DNA of 64,000 nt from assembly GCF_003253735.1 (NCBI RefSeq), contig NZ_QKYW01000003.1, positions 248,001-312,000 on the forward strand, read 5' to 3'. The stretch comes from Pseudomonas sp. URMO17WK12:I2 (lineage in GTDB: Bacteria > Pseudomonadota > Gammaproteobacteria > Pseudomonadales > Pseudomonadaceae). Numbering within the stretch: the first letter of the stretch is position 1; each line of letters opens with the position of its first letter. The translations under genes were made by a program, and so were the position numbers. The notes beneath the pieces were generated by a model. It was not told where the DNA came from, did not search any database, and worked only from the letters and a program-made list of their open reading frames with translations. Shown piece after piece: positions 51,567 to 61,226 of the stretch.

Positions 51567-54500
51567 TCAACCCGGGCTGATTAAAGCTGCCTGCTCTTGA
51601 TACCCTTTGCGCAGTTTCTCCGCGATCAGCTTTTCTGCTTCACGCAAAGCACGTTCAGGGCTGTCGAGGGACTTGATCAAGGTCTGACCCTTGGTGCCGA
51701 TACGGCCAAAATGTACCGTCACCTCGGCCTCTGCGACACCAATACGCCAGAACTTATTGGAGTTGCCTTCACCAAAGGCGAACTCGCGCATCAAGGGTAT
51801 CGCTTCAGCGGCGACAGGTGGCTCAGCCTCGATCTCGACGCTTTCCTCTCCCAGTTCCGGTTCTGGCAGCGCAGGGGCTTCCTCGCCCCGCAGGAGCGTT
51901 TCGATGCGATTGAGTACGTCCTCCGGATCGCGCAGCCAGTCATGGCTAAGCACGTCGATGATCTTCCAGCCGAAACTGCGCAGCACCGTCGGGCGGAAGA
52001 TGTAGCGCTCACGCACGTCGGCGGCCGCCGCCGTATCGCCGTCCAGCAGTACGCCGATGCTGAAGTGTTCGCCGCTAGCGTCACTGATCGCCAGGTCACA
52101 ACGGAACTGCGAACGCCCGACATATTCCTGAACCGAATGCCCGCGTTTGCGCAACGCGGTGGCGAGGGCACTGCGCAGGTGGTCCTTGGGCAGGCTGACG
52201 GCAAAGGATTGCTTGGCGCCTGGATTGAGGTTGGCGAGGATGCCTTGGGAGCGCGGCGCATCCCCAGTGGCACTGGCCTGGGCAAACTGCAGGAACGCGC
52301 GCAGTGCAGCGGCACCATCGTTATGGGTGTTAGTGATGGCCTCGGACTCGATGCTGGAGACGATCGCCATGCGCTTGCGGGCGCGACTGAAGATCACGTT
52401 AAGACGTTTTTCCCCGCCACGCTGGTTGATCGGGCCGAAGTTCATCAGCATCTTGCCGTTCGGCCCTGGCGCGTAACAGATGCTCAGGATGATCACATCA
52501 CGCTCGTCACCCTGGACGTTTTCAAGGTTCTTGACGAACAGGCCATTGAATTGCCCGGCATCCTCACGCACATACTCGCGCTCAAGCCGTGTGGCAAAGG
52601 CCGAGTCGCTGCTGGCCAAGTCTTCCAAAGCCTGCTCGATGGCGCCTTGCTGGGCCTCGGAAAACGCCACGATGCCCAGGCTCAGGCCAGTTTCGCGTTG
52701 CAGCAGCTCACGCACCAGGTTAGCGATATAGCGTGCTTCGGCCAGGTTGCTGCGGCTGAGGTAAACACCGTCGCTCATCTTCAGGAAGCTGATCGGGCTT
52801 TCCAGCAGCGTGTCGGCACCTTGGATCACGGCCTCGTTATCCGTGGAGTCCAGCGCGGCGTGGGCCGGGGCAGGGCGCTCGATACGACGGTCGGGAATGG
52901 TGATCAATCGTCCTTCATAAAACGCTGCGTTGGAAAAACTGATTAAGGCTTCGTGGCGGCTGCGGTAGTGCCAGGCCAACAGGGTCGCCGGCAAGTTACG
53001 CGCGGCTTGGCTGAGCAGGCTGTCGGCATCAAGGTTGATAGCGATCTGTTCGCCGTCCTCCATGGCAATCAGTTCGTTATCGTCCTGGTCGCCGGCACTG
53101 GAGAAGAAGTTGGTCGGTGGCAACTGCATCTCGTCACCCACTACAATCACCTGCTGCGCGCGGCTCAGGGCCGGCACAGCTTCTTCGCTGGGGATCTGGC
53201 TGGCCTCGTCGAAAATCACCACGTCAAACAGGTCCGGCGTCAACGGCAGGGTGTCGGACACCGACAGCGGGCTCATCAACCAGATAGGCTTGAGATCGTT
53301 GATCACCCGGCCACTGTCACCACTCGCCATTTCACGAATGGAGCGATAGCGCATGGTCTTGCCCAGCTCATGCTCCAGTTCACGGCGGCCCTTTGCGTAG
53401 GCCTTCTTGAACTCTCGGGCCTGGGCGTCCAGCTGAGTTACCGACATCGCCGATTGCTTCACATGCTCCAGAAAACGCTGGTGCAGCGTGGCGCTGAGCA
53501 CATGAGCGTTGCTTTTGAGCAGGTTGCTTTCTGCCTGGCTGACCTGGCGCGCAGCCAAACTCAAGGCAGGGCCATCGAAGCGGGCCAGTTGCGGGTTGGC
53601 GCGGTACAGGCGGGTCAGGTTTTCCTGGGCAATCAAGCCGTCCAGTGCACGTTGCGCCAAGGCGTACTGTTGCACGACCGCCAGGCAGACCGGATTGGCC
53701 TGGTGCAGCTCATTGAGCAGGGGCAGGGTGTCGGGCAGTTCGTCGAGTTCTTCACGCAGATCGCGCAGGTATTCCGCCAACTCGCCCAGGCTCGGCGCAG
53801 GGTCGAACACACAATGTTGCGCGACCAGCTCGGCCAGGCGTGCCAACGGCTGACGCAGGCTGGCTTCCTGCCGAACGCCGGGGAGGGCGCCCGGGTTACC
53901 CCGCAGGCTTTCGACCCACTGGCGCAACAGCGGTGATGCGCTGAGCTGCTGGAGCAGGGCCTGCAGGTTGTGTACGAACAGGTCGATGTCCGGGATGCCA
54001 TAGCGGCCTTGCAAGCGTTGCTGCTCGGCGTGCAACTCGGCGGTGGCGCGGTGCTCGCCCGCCAGGTTGTCGAGCACACTGCGCAAGCTCGGGCGAATCG
54101 CGTGCTGGCTGAAGTCGTAGCGTCGTTGCAATTCACCGCGCAGCCGCCACCAGACGGGTTGCAGCCAACGCAGCGGCGAGCTTTCCAGGCGCTGTACCAG
54201 CTCGAGGGCCGCCTGGGTGTCTTGCGGCGCAAGTTTTTCGCGCCAGTGGTGGGTGGATCCGCGAGCGTTGTGTTGCTGCACAGCCAGTGCCTGCAACGCT
54301 GCCTGTTCGGCATGCAGCGCTTGAGAGCCTGATGAGCCTGCTTCCAGCAGATCGAGGTGCGCGGCCAGGTTGGCGCTGGTCAGTTGCTCGGCGGCCTGGG
54401 TCAGTACGCACGCATCCGCCAGGCGGATGTCCCCGGACAGCAGGCTCGACGATGACTCCAGGAACTGCTCGACACTGTCCATCAACCCGCTGGCTTCATC

Positions 54501-57023
54501 CAGGAACGCCTTGAGTTGACCGTACGCATGTTCATGGGTAATCAGGCTTGAGGCCAGATGGCTGAAAGGATGCCGTGCAAAGCTGTCGAGGCCGAAACGT
54601 TCTTTGATTGCCAGATACACGCGGCCGGTCAGCTCGCTTTGGGCCTGCCAATGACGCCATTCGGGCAAGCGCTCCAAGGCTTCGGGTGGCAACTTGGCAA
54701 CCACGGGCGGCAGCTCAATCAGATGACGTACCAACTCGCGTACCGAACATGCCAAGGACTCCGGCACGCCAGTCATGGCCAGTTCAAAACGCTCGATCAA
54801 GCCCAGCTGTTGGCTCAGACCGGCCAGCAAGGTGTCGCGCCGCGCTTGCAACTGCGGCGACTGCGCATCGCCGGCGATCCAGCGCTCATAGCACTCGCGC
54901 AGGTTGCCTACGAAGGCTTTCTTATCGGTCTGGGAGTCGTGAATCAGGCAGCACAATTCGCCCAGTTCACTTTGTTGCAGGCGATGGAACACCACGTCCA
55001 GTGCGGCACGTTTCTCACAGACAAACAGCACTCGCAGGCCGCGACCGGCGTAGTCCGCGATCAGGTTGGTGATGGTCTGGGATTTGCCCGTGCCCGGCGG
55101 CCCCTGAATGATGAAGTTGCGCCCGGTGCGGGCCAGGCTGACGGCAGCATTCTGAGTAGCGTCGCCGGCCACCACGTTCCACTGTTCCGGGAGTGGGATA
55201 GGGTCGGGGGCCTGGACCTCGACGTCCCGAGGTTCGATGGAGAACATCCGGTCAAACGCTTCGTTCTGCGCCGGTTCGTCGATCAACTGCGCATAGTCAC
55301 GCACCAGCGACATCTTGCGATAGTTGAAGTTGGCCAGTGTCACCTGGGTCAGGTCGATGTCCCAGGCGTAGCGATGGCCCTGGTTCTCAGGCAGGGCGAA
55401 GGTGCTGTTTTCAGCGCTGCTGGCGACCATTTGAGGATGTTGATTGCGCAGCACGGGTTTGGCGCCTACGGCCAGGCGCAGCGGCAACTCACTGGGCAGG
55501 ACCTTCTGCTGGAACCATTGCAGGCCCAGCGGACGGAAATCGTCGCGGTCATAGCTGAAATCCGGCTTCACCAAAGGCATCGCCGAGCGCTGGCGGGCAC
55601 GACGGCGCTGGAAGTGGTGCAGATGCTGCACGGCCTTCTGGTGGATCAGTTCAATTTGCGGTTTGCTTTGCAGGCGTAACTCGACGCCGGGTTCGGTCAG
55701 TTTGATCTGACGCGCAATATCGGCGTGGATGTCTTCCAGCGAAGTCTTTTGCAGGTCGACGGTTTCTGGCAACTGGATGTCGTAGAGCTGGCGCAGTTGA
55801 TGGCGCAGTACCGGGTTGAATTCCGCCTCGGTTTCGTCGCATTGCAACACGAACTGGTCACGCACGCCTTTTTTGCGGCTCAACTCCACTGGAAGCCACA
55901 GCAGCGGGGTGACGATACGTTCTTCCGGCGTGTCCTTGAGGTTGTGCCAGCGCATGAAGGCCACCACCAGGCGCAGGTTGCTGAAGCCGAACTCGGCACG
56001 GTCGCGGCGGGTCTCCTGAATGATGCGCTCCAGCGACGCCTGCAACCAGGTCTGGTCTTCAAAGCGCAGCCACTGTTGCAGGCCAACGGGCTTGCCGCTT
56101 AGCACTTGTTCCGAGAACCCACCAAAGGTCGGCTGCCAGGTGCACAGCGCTTCAGGCCGGATGCTTTCAATGCGCATCACCAACGGCACGCTGGCCACGG
56201 TCAAGTTGACGTTGGCTTGGGTTGGCCGGAAATACAGCAGGCGATTGCGCCGCGAAAGGTCAAACAAGCGGTTGCGCAGATGTTCCAGCACCACCGTACG
56301 CCGCGACGCCGGGCCTTCGGCCTGGGCAAGCACACGCTCGACATCCAGGCTGGCCGGCTGTTCGCGCCAGGACGCCAGGCGCCGCGCCAGCGAGCCCACA
56401 TCCGTGGCACGTTCGTGGCGGTTGAGCTCCGTCATCTCAACGATCAGGTTGGCCAGCACCGGGTTGAGCCGGCCATTGAGCTGGAATAGGTTGCGACGGT
56501 GCCGGGCAAACGTCTTGAGGTCATTGATATCAGCGAAATCCAACCCGCACGCCAGGCACGCCAACAACTGGCCGAGCTGGAATATGTCGGTGATCTCATC
56601 GTGGTGCCCGAGACGATGCTCCCAACTGTGCAGGTCCGGAAGGAATACCGGATGGTCGATGACTTGATGCAGGTCGTCCTGGACTTGCAGGTCGGTAATG
56701 GCCACGCCGCTTTCCGAATCCCGGGTCAAGCGGACTTTGCCGACGACATTAAGCGCCGATTCCGGATTGGGCTGCACTTGCTTGATCGCATCCAGCGCCA
56801 GCCGCGGCGATACACCTTCAGGGTTACGCAGTTGCAACGTGCGTTCCGGTCCTTGCAGCACATCGAGATAACCGAGCTGGGCGACACGTCCCAGTTCGTG
56901 CAGCTGTGCCACCTGACGCAGCAGTGGCAGCGCCAGGAACAGCACATCATCGATGGGCACGGCAGCGCCGTCGTGGCTCTGCAGCAATTGAGTGAACGTG
57001 ACGGGTTGGATTACTGGGTCCAT
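51567..57023 (-). CDS. DUF4011 - SF1 helicase - REase - WGR protein, Hhe-like (candidate anti-phage)
   Basis: 1818 residues. About 30-220 has a degenerate protein-kinase-like layout (DIFQLGQLLACLACGLD, EMTELNRHERATDVGSLARR). About 240-600 fits DUF4011. A UPF1-like SF1 helicase follows: Walker A GPPGTGKSQ (641-649), DEAS box VIFDEASQIPSEEA (about 1269-1282), GDEMQLPP (about 1296-1303), QGDERDVIILS and RLNVIFSRARKRM (1540-1552). About 1615-1705 is an MTES/Vsr-type nuclease fold (YVGRSQFRCDLAI, GVLLDGD). About 1750-1812 is a WGR domain (HFGRIGTKGQT). The DUF4011-helicase-Vsr plan matches the Hhe defence protein. In the nuclease, Leu stands where many relatives have Glu. GGAGGTCGACAC precedes the ATG; it overlaps the peptidase gene by 13 nt. 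Confidence 0.85.
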   Translation of the reverse strand: MDPVIQPVTFTQLLQSHDGAAVPIDDVLFLALPLLRQVAQLHELGRVAQLGYLDVLQGPERTLQLRNPEGVSPRLALDAIKQVQPNPESALNVVGKVRLTRDSESGVAITDLQVQDDLHQVIDHPVFLPDLHSWEHRLGHHDEITDIFQLGQLLACLACGLDFADINDLKTFARHRRNLFQLNGRLNPVLANLIVEMTELNRHERATDVGSLARRLASWREQPASLDVERVLAQAEGPASRRTVVLEHLRNRLFDLSRRNRLLYFRPTQANVNLTVASVPLVMRIESIRPEALCTWQPTFGGFSEQVLSGKPVGLQQWLRFEDQTWLQASLERIIQETRRDRAEFGFSNLRLVVAFMRWHNLKDTPEERIVTPLLWLPVELSRKKGVRDQFVLQCDETEAEFNPVLRHQLRQLYDIQLPETVDLQKTSLEDIHADIARQIKLTEPGVELRLQSKPQIELIHQKAVQHLHHFQRRRARQRSAMPLVKPDFSYDRDDFRPLGLQWFQQKVLPSELPLRLAVGAKPVLRNQHPQMVASSAENSTFALPENQGHRYAWDIDLTQVTLANFNYRKMSLVRDYAQLIDEPAQNEAFDRMFSIEPRDVEVQAPDPIPLPEQWNVVAGDATQNAAVSLARTGRNFIIQGPPGTGKSQTITNLIADYAGRGLRVLFVCEKRAALDVVFHRLQQSELGELCCLIHDSQTDKKAFVGNLRECYERWIAGDAQSPQLQARRDTLLAGLSQQLGLIERFELAMTGVPESLACSVRELVRHLIELPPVVAKLPPEALERLPEWRHWQAQSELTGRVYLAIKERFGLDSFARHPFSHLASSLITHEHAYGQLKAFLDEASGLMDSVEQFLESSSSLLSGDIRLADACVLTQAAEQLTSANLAAHLDLLEAGSSGSQALHAEQAALQALAVQQHNARGSTHHWREKLAPQDTQAALELVQRLESSPLRWLQPVWWRLRGELQRRYDFSQHAIRPSLRSVLDNLAGEHRATAELHAEQQRLQGRYGIPDIDLFVHNLQALLQQLSASPLLRQWVESLRGNPGALPGVRQEASLRQPLARLAELVAQHCVFDPAPSLGELAEYLRDLREELDELPDTLPLLNELHQANPVCLAVVQQYALAQRALDGLIAQENLTRLYRANPQLARFDGPALSLAARQVSQAESNLLKSNAHVLSATLHQRFLEHVKQSAMSVTQLDAQAREFKKAYAKGRRELEHELGKTMRYRSIREMASGDSGRVINDLKPIWLMSPLSVSDTLPLTPDLFDVVIFDEASQIPSEEAVPALSRAQQVIVVGDEMQLPPTNFFSSAGDQDDNELIAMEDGEQIAINLDADSLLSQAARNLPATLLAWHYRSRHEALISFSNAAFYEGRLITIPDRRIERPAPAHAALDSTDNEAVIQGADTLLESPISFLKMSDGVYLSRSNLAEARYIANLVRELLQRETGLSLGIVAFSEAQQGAIEQALEDLASSDSAFATRLEREYVREDAGQFNGLFVKNLENVQGDERDVIILSICYAPGPNGKMLMNFGPINQRGGEKRLNVIFSRARKRMAIVSSIESEAITNTHNDGAAALRAFLQFAQASATGDAPRSQGILANLNPGAKQSFAVSLPKDHLRSALATALRKRGHSVQEYVGRSQFRCDLAISDASGEHFSIGVLLDGDTAAAADVRERYIFRPTVLRSFGWKIIDVLSHDWLRDPEDVLNRIETLLRGEEAPALPEPELGEESVEIEAEPPVAAEAIPLMREFAFGEGNSNKFWRIGVAEAEVTVHFGRIGTKGQTLIKSLDSPERALREAEKLIAEKLRKGYQEQAALISPG

Positions 57024-58213
57024 GTGTCGACCTCCGCTTTGAGCGCGCGAATGAGCGGGTCGAGCTCACGTTTGGGTAGTTTGATATCGCGCTTGAGCAC
57101 GCTGATAAAGTCATCGGCGCTGCCGAGTTTCTTCGCGGTGCGGGCGGCATGCAGCAGAGCTTCATCCCGCAAGTCGCGGTCCACCAGGCTCAGGTCGAGC
57201 ATGATGAAGTGCAGGTATTCATGGATGCTGGTGTCGATGCGCTCGGCATTCAACGTCGTCAGGTCGAGTGGCGCTTCGTTGTCTTTCCAGTCCGGGAAAA
57301 AACCACGTACCTGATTGAGCACAACCTCGGATTGCAACACCGGGGAGCCGATGAAATGGGCCATAAAGCCGCGGGTGAGGGCGGTCAACTCGACCTGGTC
57401 GGTCACATCCAGGCGATTGAGCGACAACGGCCCGCGCAACCGGCGATCCAGCCAGCTATCCGTCTCCGGAAGTTGCTGCCACCAGCTGTCCACCGCCTGG
57501 GAGCGCAAAAACGTCTCCGGATGGGAAACGCCCTGGGACAGCTGCGCGTCCTTGCCATCCAGCTCGCGGGCCTGCTTCAAGTAACTGGCCGCATCGACGC
57601 TGACAATGCCGGTGTGAATCTTGACTAGCGAGGTAATCGACGCCTCCGACCCATTGGCCACCAGTGCCGCGCCGCGGTCGGCATAGATTTCAGTGTGGAG
57701 GCTATATAGACGTGCAGTCTGTTCCAGACTGGGCGGTGTATTCATGTCGGCCATGGCGTGATTGAGAATCCGCTCGGCGGTGAGAAAGTCGCCACCGTGC
57801 TCCGACCATAACCGGTAATGAGCCAGCTCATGCCCGAGCAACGCCAGCAATTCCTGGGCGTCCAGACGCTCAAGAATCGGCCCGTAAAACACCACATGCA
57901 CTTCGCCGGCCAGGTAATACAGGCTCGCGTTCATCGCGCCGTCGCCGGCCTGGTAAAGGGTGGCGGGTGCCTTGATCTGCAAACACTGCAATGCGGTTTC
58001 ACAGGCCTGATAGGCCTGCGGATGGGTCTCGGGGCTCAAGCGATAGGTGTCACGCAGCAATTGCGCACGGACATCCTGGGCGTGTTCCTGTTGAACGCCC
58101 AAGGACGAAGCCCATTCCCACACGACTGGTTCATGGGCTTTCAGGTAGTCAACCACACGCTGGTGGTAAGGCAATGGCGTCAGGCTGCTGATATCCAGCG
58201 CGGGGGTACTCAT
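57011..58213 (-). CDS. M48-like zinc metallopeptidase, partner of the helicase protein
   Basis: A 400-residue soluble protein. The zinc motif HELAHYRLW (His 128, Glu 129, His 132) and a downstream TEIYADR (Glu about 175) give the HExxH...ExxxD pattern of M48 peptidases. There is no signal peptide or membrane segment, so it is cytoplasmic, unlike HtpX. The C-terminal half is a helical domain of unknown kind (FMAHFIGSPVLQSEVVLNQV, HEYLHFIMLDLSLVDRDLRD). The start is ATG 58213. It is first in the operon and its end overlaps the helicase ATG, so the two are made together. Confidence 0.8.
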   Translation of the reverse strand: MSTPALDISSLTPLPYHQRVVDYLKAHEPVVWEWASSLGVQQEHAQDVRAQLLRDTYRLSPETHPQAYQACETALQCLQIKAPATLYQAGDGAMNASLYYLAGEVHVVFYGPILERLDAQELLALLGHELAHYRLWSEHGGDFLTAERILNHAMADMNTPPSLEQTARLYSLHTEIYADRGAALVANGSEASITSLVKIHTGIVSVDAASYLKQARELDGKDAQLSQGVSHPETFLRSQAVDSWWQQLPETDSWLDRRLRGPLSLNRLDVTDQVELTALTRGFMAHFIGSPVLQSEVVLNQVRGFFPDWKDNEAPLDLTTLNAERIDTSIHEYLHFIMLDLSLVDRDLRDEALLHAARTAKKLGSADDFISVLKRDIKLPKRELDPLIRALKAEVDTWTQ

Positions 58214-58669
58214 CGTGTTCAAACGTCCTTGAGAAGATACGGCTCCATACACTGCGATTGAGTAGCAGAGATTGGGTTGGTATTCCGGTATCAATGATCG
58301 GCAACAAACGCGGAGCATACCTAGGGGGCGGGGAAAATACTCGTGAACATGGTTCGGCTTCAGTGAAAAAACGAGCAGCGTCGTAAAGCGCCTAGAGATG
58401 GGGATAGGTCTGGAGTGATGGCTCTGAGCTGTTATACGATTTTTCGGATGGATCAGCCTCAGCATCTTACTGAGCGGAAGAGAAACGGCACTGACTCAGC
58501 TTCATCGACAGAAACTTCCAAACTCTTAATTTAACATAATATACATTATGCGAATATTAGGATTCGCTTTTGCCACATGGCCTCGGTGCATTTCAAACTT
58601 CTTTCGCCAGCCATCTCTTGCAAGGCCTCACTTTGCGGACTGGCTGCAGCCATCTCTGCGCCAAGCGAC
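58214..58669. promoter_or_regulatory. 456-bp intergenic region upstream of the peptidase-helicase operon
   Basis: No gene is seen here. The sequence is more AT-rich than its surroundings, most of all at 58526-58560, and should hold the promoter of the minus-strand peptidase-helicase pair and the end of the hybrid-kinase transcript. AAGGA sits 12 nt before the peptidase ATG. A frame reaching upstream to 58465 reads as low-quality coding. Confidence 0.4.
58535..58550. promoter_or_regulatory. AT-rich inverted repeat, possible operator
   Basis: CATAAT-ATAC-ATTATG is a perfect 6-bp inverted repeat with a 4-nt centre in the most AT-rich part of the gap. It would suit a small dimeric HTH repressor. 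Nothing identifies the binding protein. Confidence 0.35.
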
Positions 58670-60286
58670 CTACGGCTCCCGGCGAAAATGTTTGGTCAGT
58701 TCGAGCAAGGTTGCTCGCAACTCGGGTGGACGTACCGGTTTGGAGAGTATCGAGATGTTCATGTGCGTCAGCGTGCTGCGAATGCGCTCGATTTCGTGGC
58801 CTGTCATGATCATCGCTGGTACTTCCCAGCCACGCCGCTCGCGAATGGCGGCGATGCATTCAGAACCCGAAATCTTGGTACCCAGGTCGAAGTCGGCAAT
58901 GATGATGTCGCACTCAGTGATCACGTTCAGCCCATCACTGTGAGTTTCCACCTCGCATCCCCATTTTTCCAGCAAGGCCGACGTTGCCATCAGCACGTTG
59001 TCGTCGTCTTCAACAAGGCATATTCGCAATCCCTGCAGACCGCTTTGAGCAATGGCTGGTCGACTGCGCTGGGCTCCTGGCGCGATGGTTTGCAGCCCAT
59101 CAATGGTCGCCCGGGTACCGCGCCCGACCTGAGAATCCAGGCGCACGTCTAGGTTGAGCAACTGGCTGATCCGCTTGACGATGGATAGCCCCAGACCCAG
59201 GCCTTCGACGTCCTTGTCGCGCACATGGCGTACCCGGTAAAACTCGCGGAACACGTTCGGCAAGTGCTCCTCGGCAATGCCGCGTCCCTTGTCGTAAACG
59301 ACGATAGCCAATCCGTCAGCTCCTCGGCGGCGCACACCGATCAGTACGGGATTTCCGGCCGCATATTTGAGGGAGTTGGACACCAGGTTCTGCACCATCG
59401 TGGTCAACAGCCCGGCATTGACGTTGGCCCAGTGCCGACCAGGCCGCAAGCGCAGCTCGACGCCCGCCCAGCGCGCCGCTTCGGTGTTTTGCTTGACCAC
59501 ATCCTGCAGCAGCGCGCCCAGGTTCACGGGCTCCGATTGTGGCTGCAATTGCCCATTATCGAGGGTATAGATGTCCAGAATCGAGCGGAACAGCTGCGAG
59601 ACGGTGTGCAGCGAACGGTCGATGTTGTCCACCAACCGCAGCTCTTCATGGCCTAGCTTCGCGTCGCGCAGGCACGCGGTGAACAAGCCAATCGAATGGA
59701 TGGGCTGGCGCAGGTCATGGCTGGCCTGAGCCAAAAAACGGGATTTTTCCTGGTTGGCAGCAATCGCCTCCTGCGAGGCGATACGGGTGCGTTTGAGCAG
59801 AATATGCGCATAGGCCGGCACCACGATCGTGGTTACCACCAGCATCAGGAACATGTAGGGCTGCCCACGCCAGAACGGTGTTAGCAAAAAGATCATCACC
59901 AGCATGCTCAAGGCGATGAGAGTCGCCGCGGCGAGGTAACGCGAACCGAAGCGCATGCCGTTGCCGAGCGTGACCCAGAGCAAGGCGGCGTAAACCGGTA
60001 ATGCGCCCTCCCCGCCGACGATCATGGCAAAGGAGATACCCATATAGTCATGGGCCATGGCAAACAAGCGCCGCCAGAAGAAGTGCCCTGGCCATCGTTT
60101 GATTGCCATGCGCAACGGTATCGCCACGCTGATGAAAAACGCCATGTACCAGAGGATCGGAACGTAGGTGGCGAAGTCGCTGGAAGGAAGGCAGGCCACT
60201 ACCAGGATATAGAGTGATGCGCAGGTACTGACTGTCAATCGCAATGTTGCCTGGTCGAGCTCGCTGTTCTTTTCGGTCGTAGTCAT
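58670..60286 (-). CDS. Hybrid sensor histidine kinase / response regulator
   Basis: A 538-residue protein with about six N-terminal membrane helices (to about 165) and no large periplasmic domain. HisKA is AQASHDLRQPIHSIGLFTAC (phospho-His about 190), N-box MVQNLVSNSLKYAAGN and G-boxes VYDKGRGIAEEHL and VEGLGLGLSIVKRI. The C-terminal receiver starts LRICLVEDDDN, with its acceptor Asp in IIIADFDLGTK (about 459) and Lys in SILSKPVRP. It is of the type that signals through a separate DNA-binding regulator. The likely partner is the LuxR-type gene divergent from it across 97 bp. Confidence 0.9.
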   Translation of the reverse strand: MTTTEKNSELDQATLRLTVSTCASLYILVVACLPSSDFATYVPILWYMAFFISVAIPLRMAIKRWPGHFFWRRLFAMAHDYMGISFAMIVGGEGALPVYAALLWVTLGNGMRFGSRYLAAATLIALSMLVMIFLLTPFWRGQPYMFLMLVVTTIVVPAYAHILLKRTRIASQEAIAANQEKSRFLAQASHDLRQPIHSIGLFTACLRDAKLGHEELRLVDNIDRSLHTVSQLFRSILDIYTLDNGQLQPQSEPVNLGALLQDVVKQNTEAARWAGVELRLRPGRHWANVNAGLLTTMVQNLVSNSLKYAAGNPVLIGVRRRGADGLAIVVYDKGRGIAEEHLPNVFREFYRVRHVRDKDVEGLGLGLSIVKRISQLLNLDVRLDSQVGRGTRATIDGLQTIAPGAQRSRPAIAQSGLQGLRICLVEDDDNVLMATSALLEKWGCEVETHSDGLNVITECDIIIADFDLGTKISGSECIAAIRERRGWEVPAMIMTGHEIERIRSTLTHMNISILSKPVRPPELRATLLELTKHFRREP

Positions 60287-60383
60287 TGCTGTTTACCAGG
60301 GTGAAGGGTCGCTTCAGATATGAAACTGGTCGCGCCCCTTTGAGTTACGATGCGTCGACCGGAAAGTCGCATGGGACTTGAGC

Positions 60384-61016
60384 ATGACGTGCAGAATCAT
60401 AGTGGCAGATGACCACCCTCTGTTTCGTGAAGGAATGCTGAGAACCCTCGAACGCCTTCTACCCGCCGCGCTGATCGAACAGGCTGGCAGCCTGGATGAG
60501 GTGCTGAGCCTGGCGCGAGCCGGCGCCGAGATTGACTCACTGATTCTCGATCTGCGCTTTCCAGGCATCCGATCCGTGCAGGCCATCGGCCAGTTGCGCA
60601 GCGAGTTGAAACGCACTTCTATCATTGTGGTGTCGATGGTCGATGATCTGGAGGTCATTTCCCAGGTGATCGACCAGGGCGCGGATGGTTTTATCGGCAA
60701 GAATATCGATCCGGACAGTATCGCGCAGGCCATCATGGCGATTCGCGCTGGTGAACTGGTGGTCAAGTATCAGCCTGATAACTCGGTCCAGGACACCAGG
60801 CTTTCCTCGCTTACGGCGCGGCAAAAGGAAGTGTTGGGTTTGATAGCAGCAGGCAAGACCAACAAGGAAATAGCTAAACTGCTCGGCATCTCGCCGTTCA
60901 CCGTGCGCATCCATGTTTCCACGCTGCTCAAGTCACTGGGGGTACCTACCCGTGCAGCGGCAGTGGCTCAATTCAGCAACTTTCCCGGAACCGCGGAATG
61001 GCCCGGCCAAGATTGA
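60384..61016 (+). CDS. NarL/FixJ (LuxR-type) response regulator
   Basis: A 210-residue regulator. The receiver has [20 protein letters not shown], acceptor Asp in [11 protein letters not shown] (about 54) and Lys in [11 protein letters not shown]. The C-terminal LuxR helix-turn-helix is [20 protein letters not shown] and [20 protein letters not shown]. The start is ATG 60384 with GGGA seven bases before; a TTG at 60378 is less likely. It is divergent from the hybrid kinase. Confidence 0.9.
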   Translation: MTCRIIVADDHPLFREGMLRTLERLLPAALIEQAGSLDEVLSLARAGAEIDSLILDLRFPGIRSVQAIGQLRSELKRTSIIVVSMVDDLEVISQVIDQGADGFIGKNIDPDSIAQAIMAIRAGELVVKYQPDNSVQDTRLSSLTARQKEVLGLIAAGKTNKEIAKLLGISPFTVRIHVSTLLKSLGVPTRAAAVAQFSNFPGTAEWPGQD

Positions 61017-61226
61017 GAGCTTAAACACGCCACTGCGCGTTTTTGGCTGAAGTGCTGGATTGCCATCGGTCGATCATACGATCAGTTGCTGGCAGGCGTT
61101 TCCGGGGGGATAGTCGCTGTTCATCCTGGGCAGCGCCAAGCCGCTGCCCAGGATATCGCGTGAAAATGCTCGAGGTCGCGCCGGTGCCGCTAAAATCATT
61201 CCGCCTCGCCAGCCCGGCGCTTTCAG

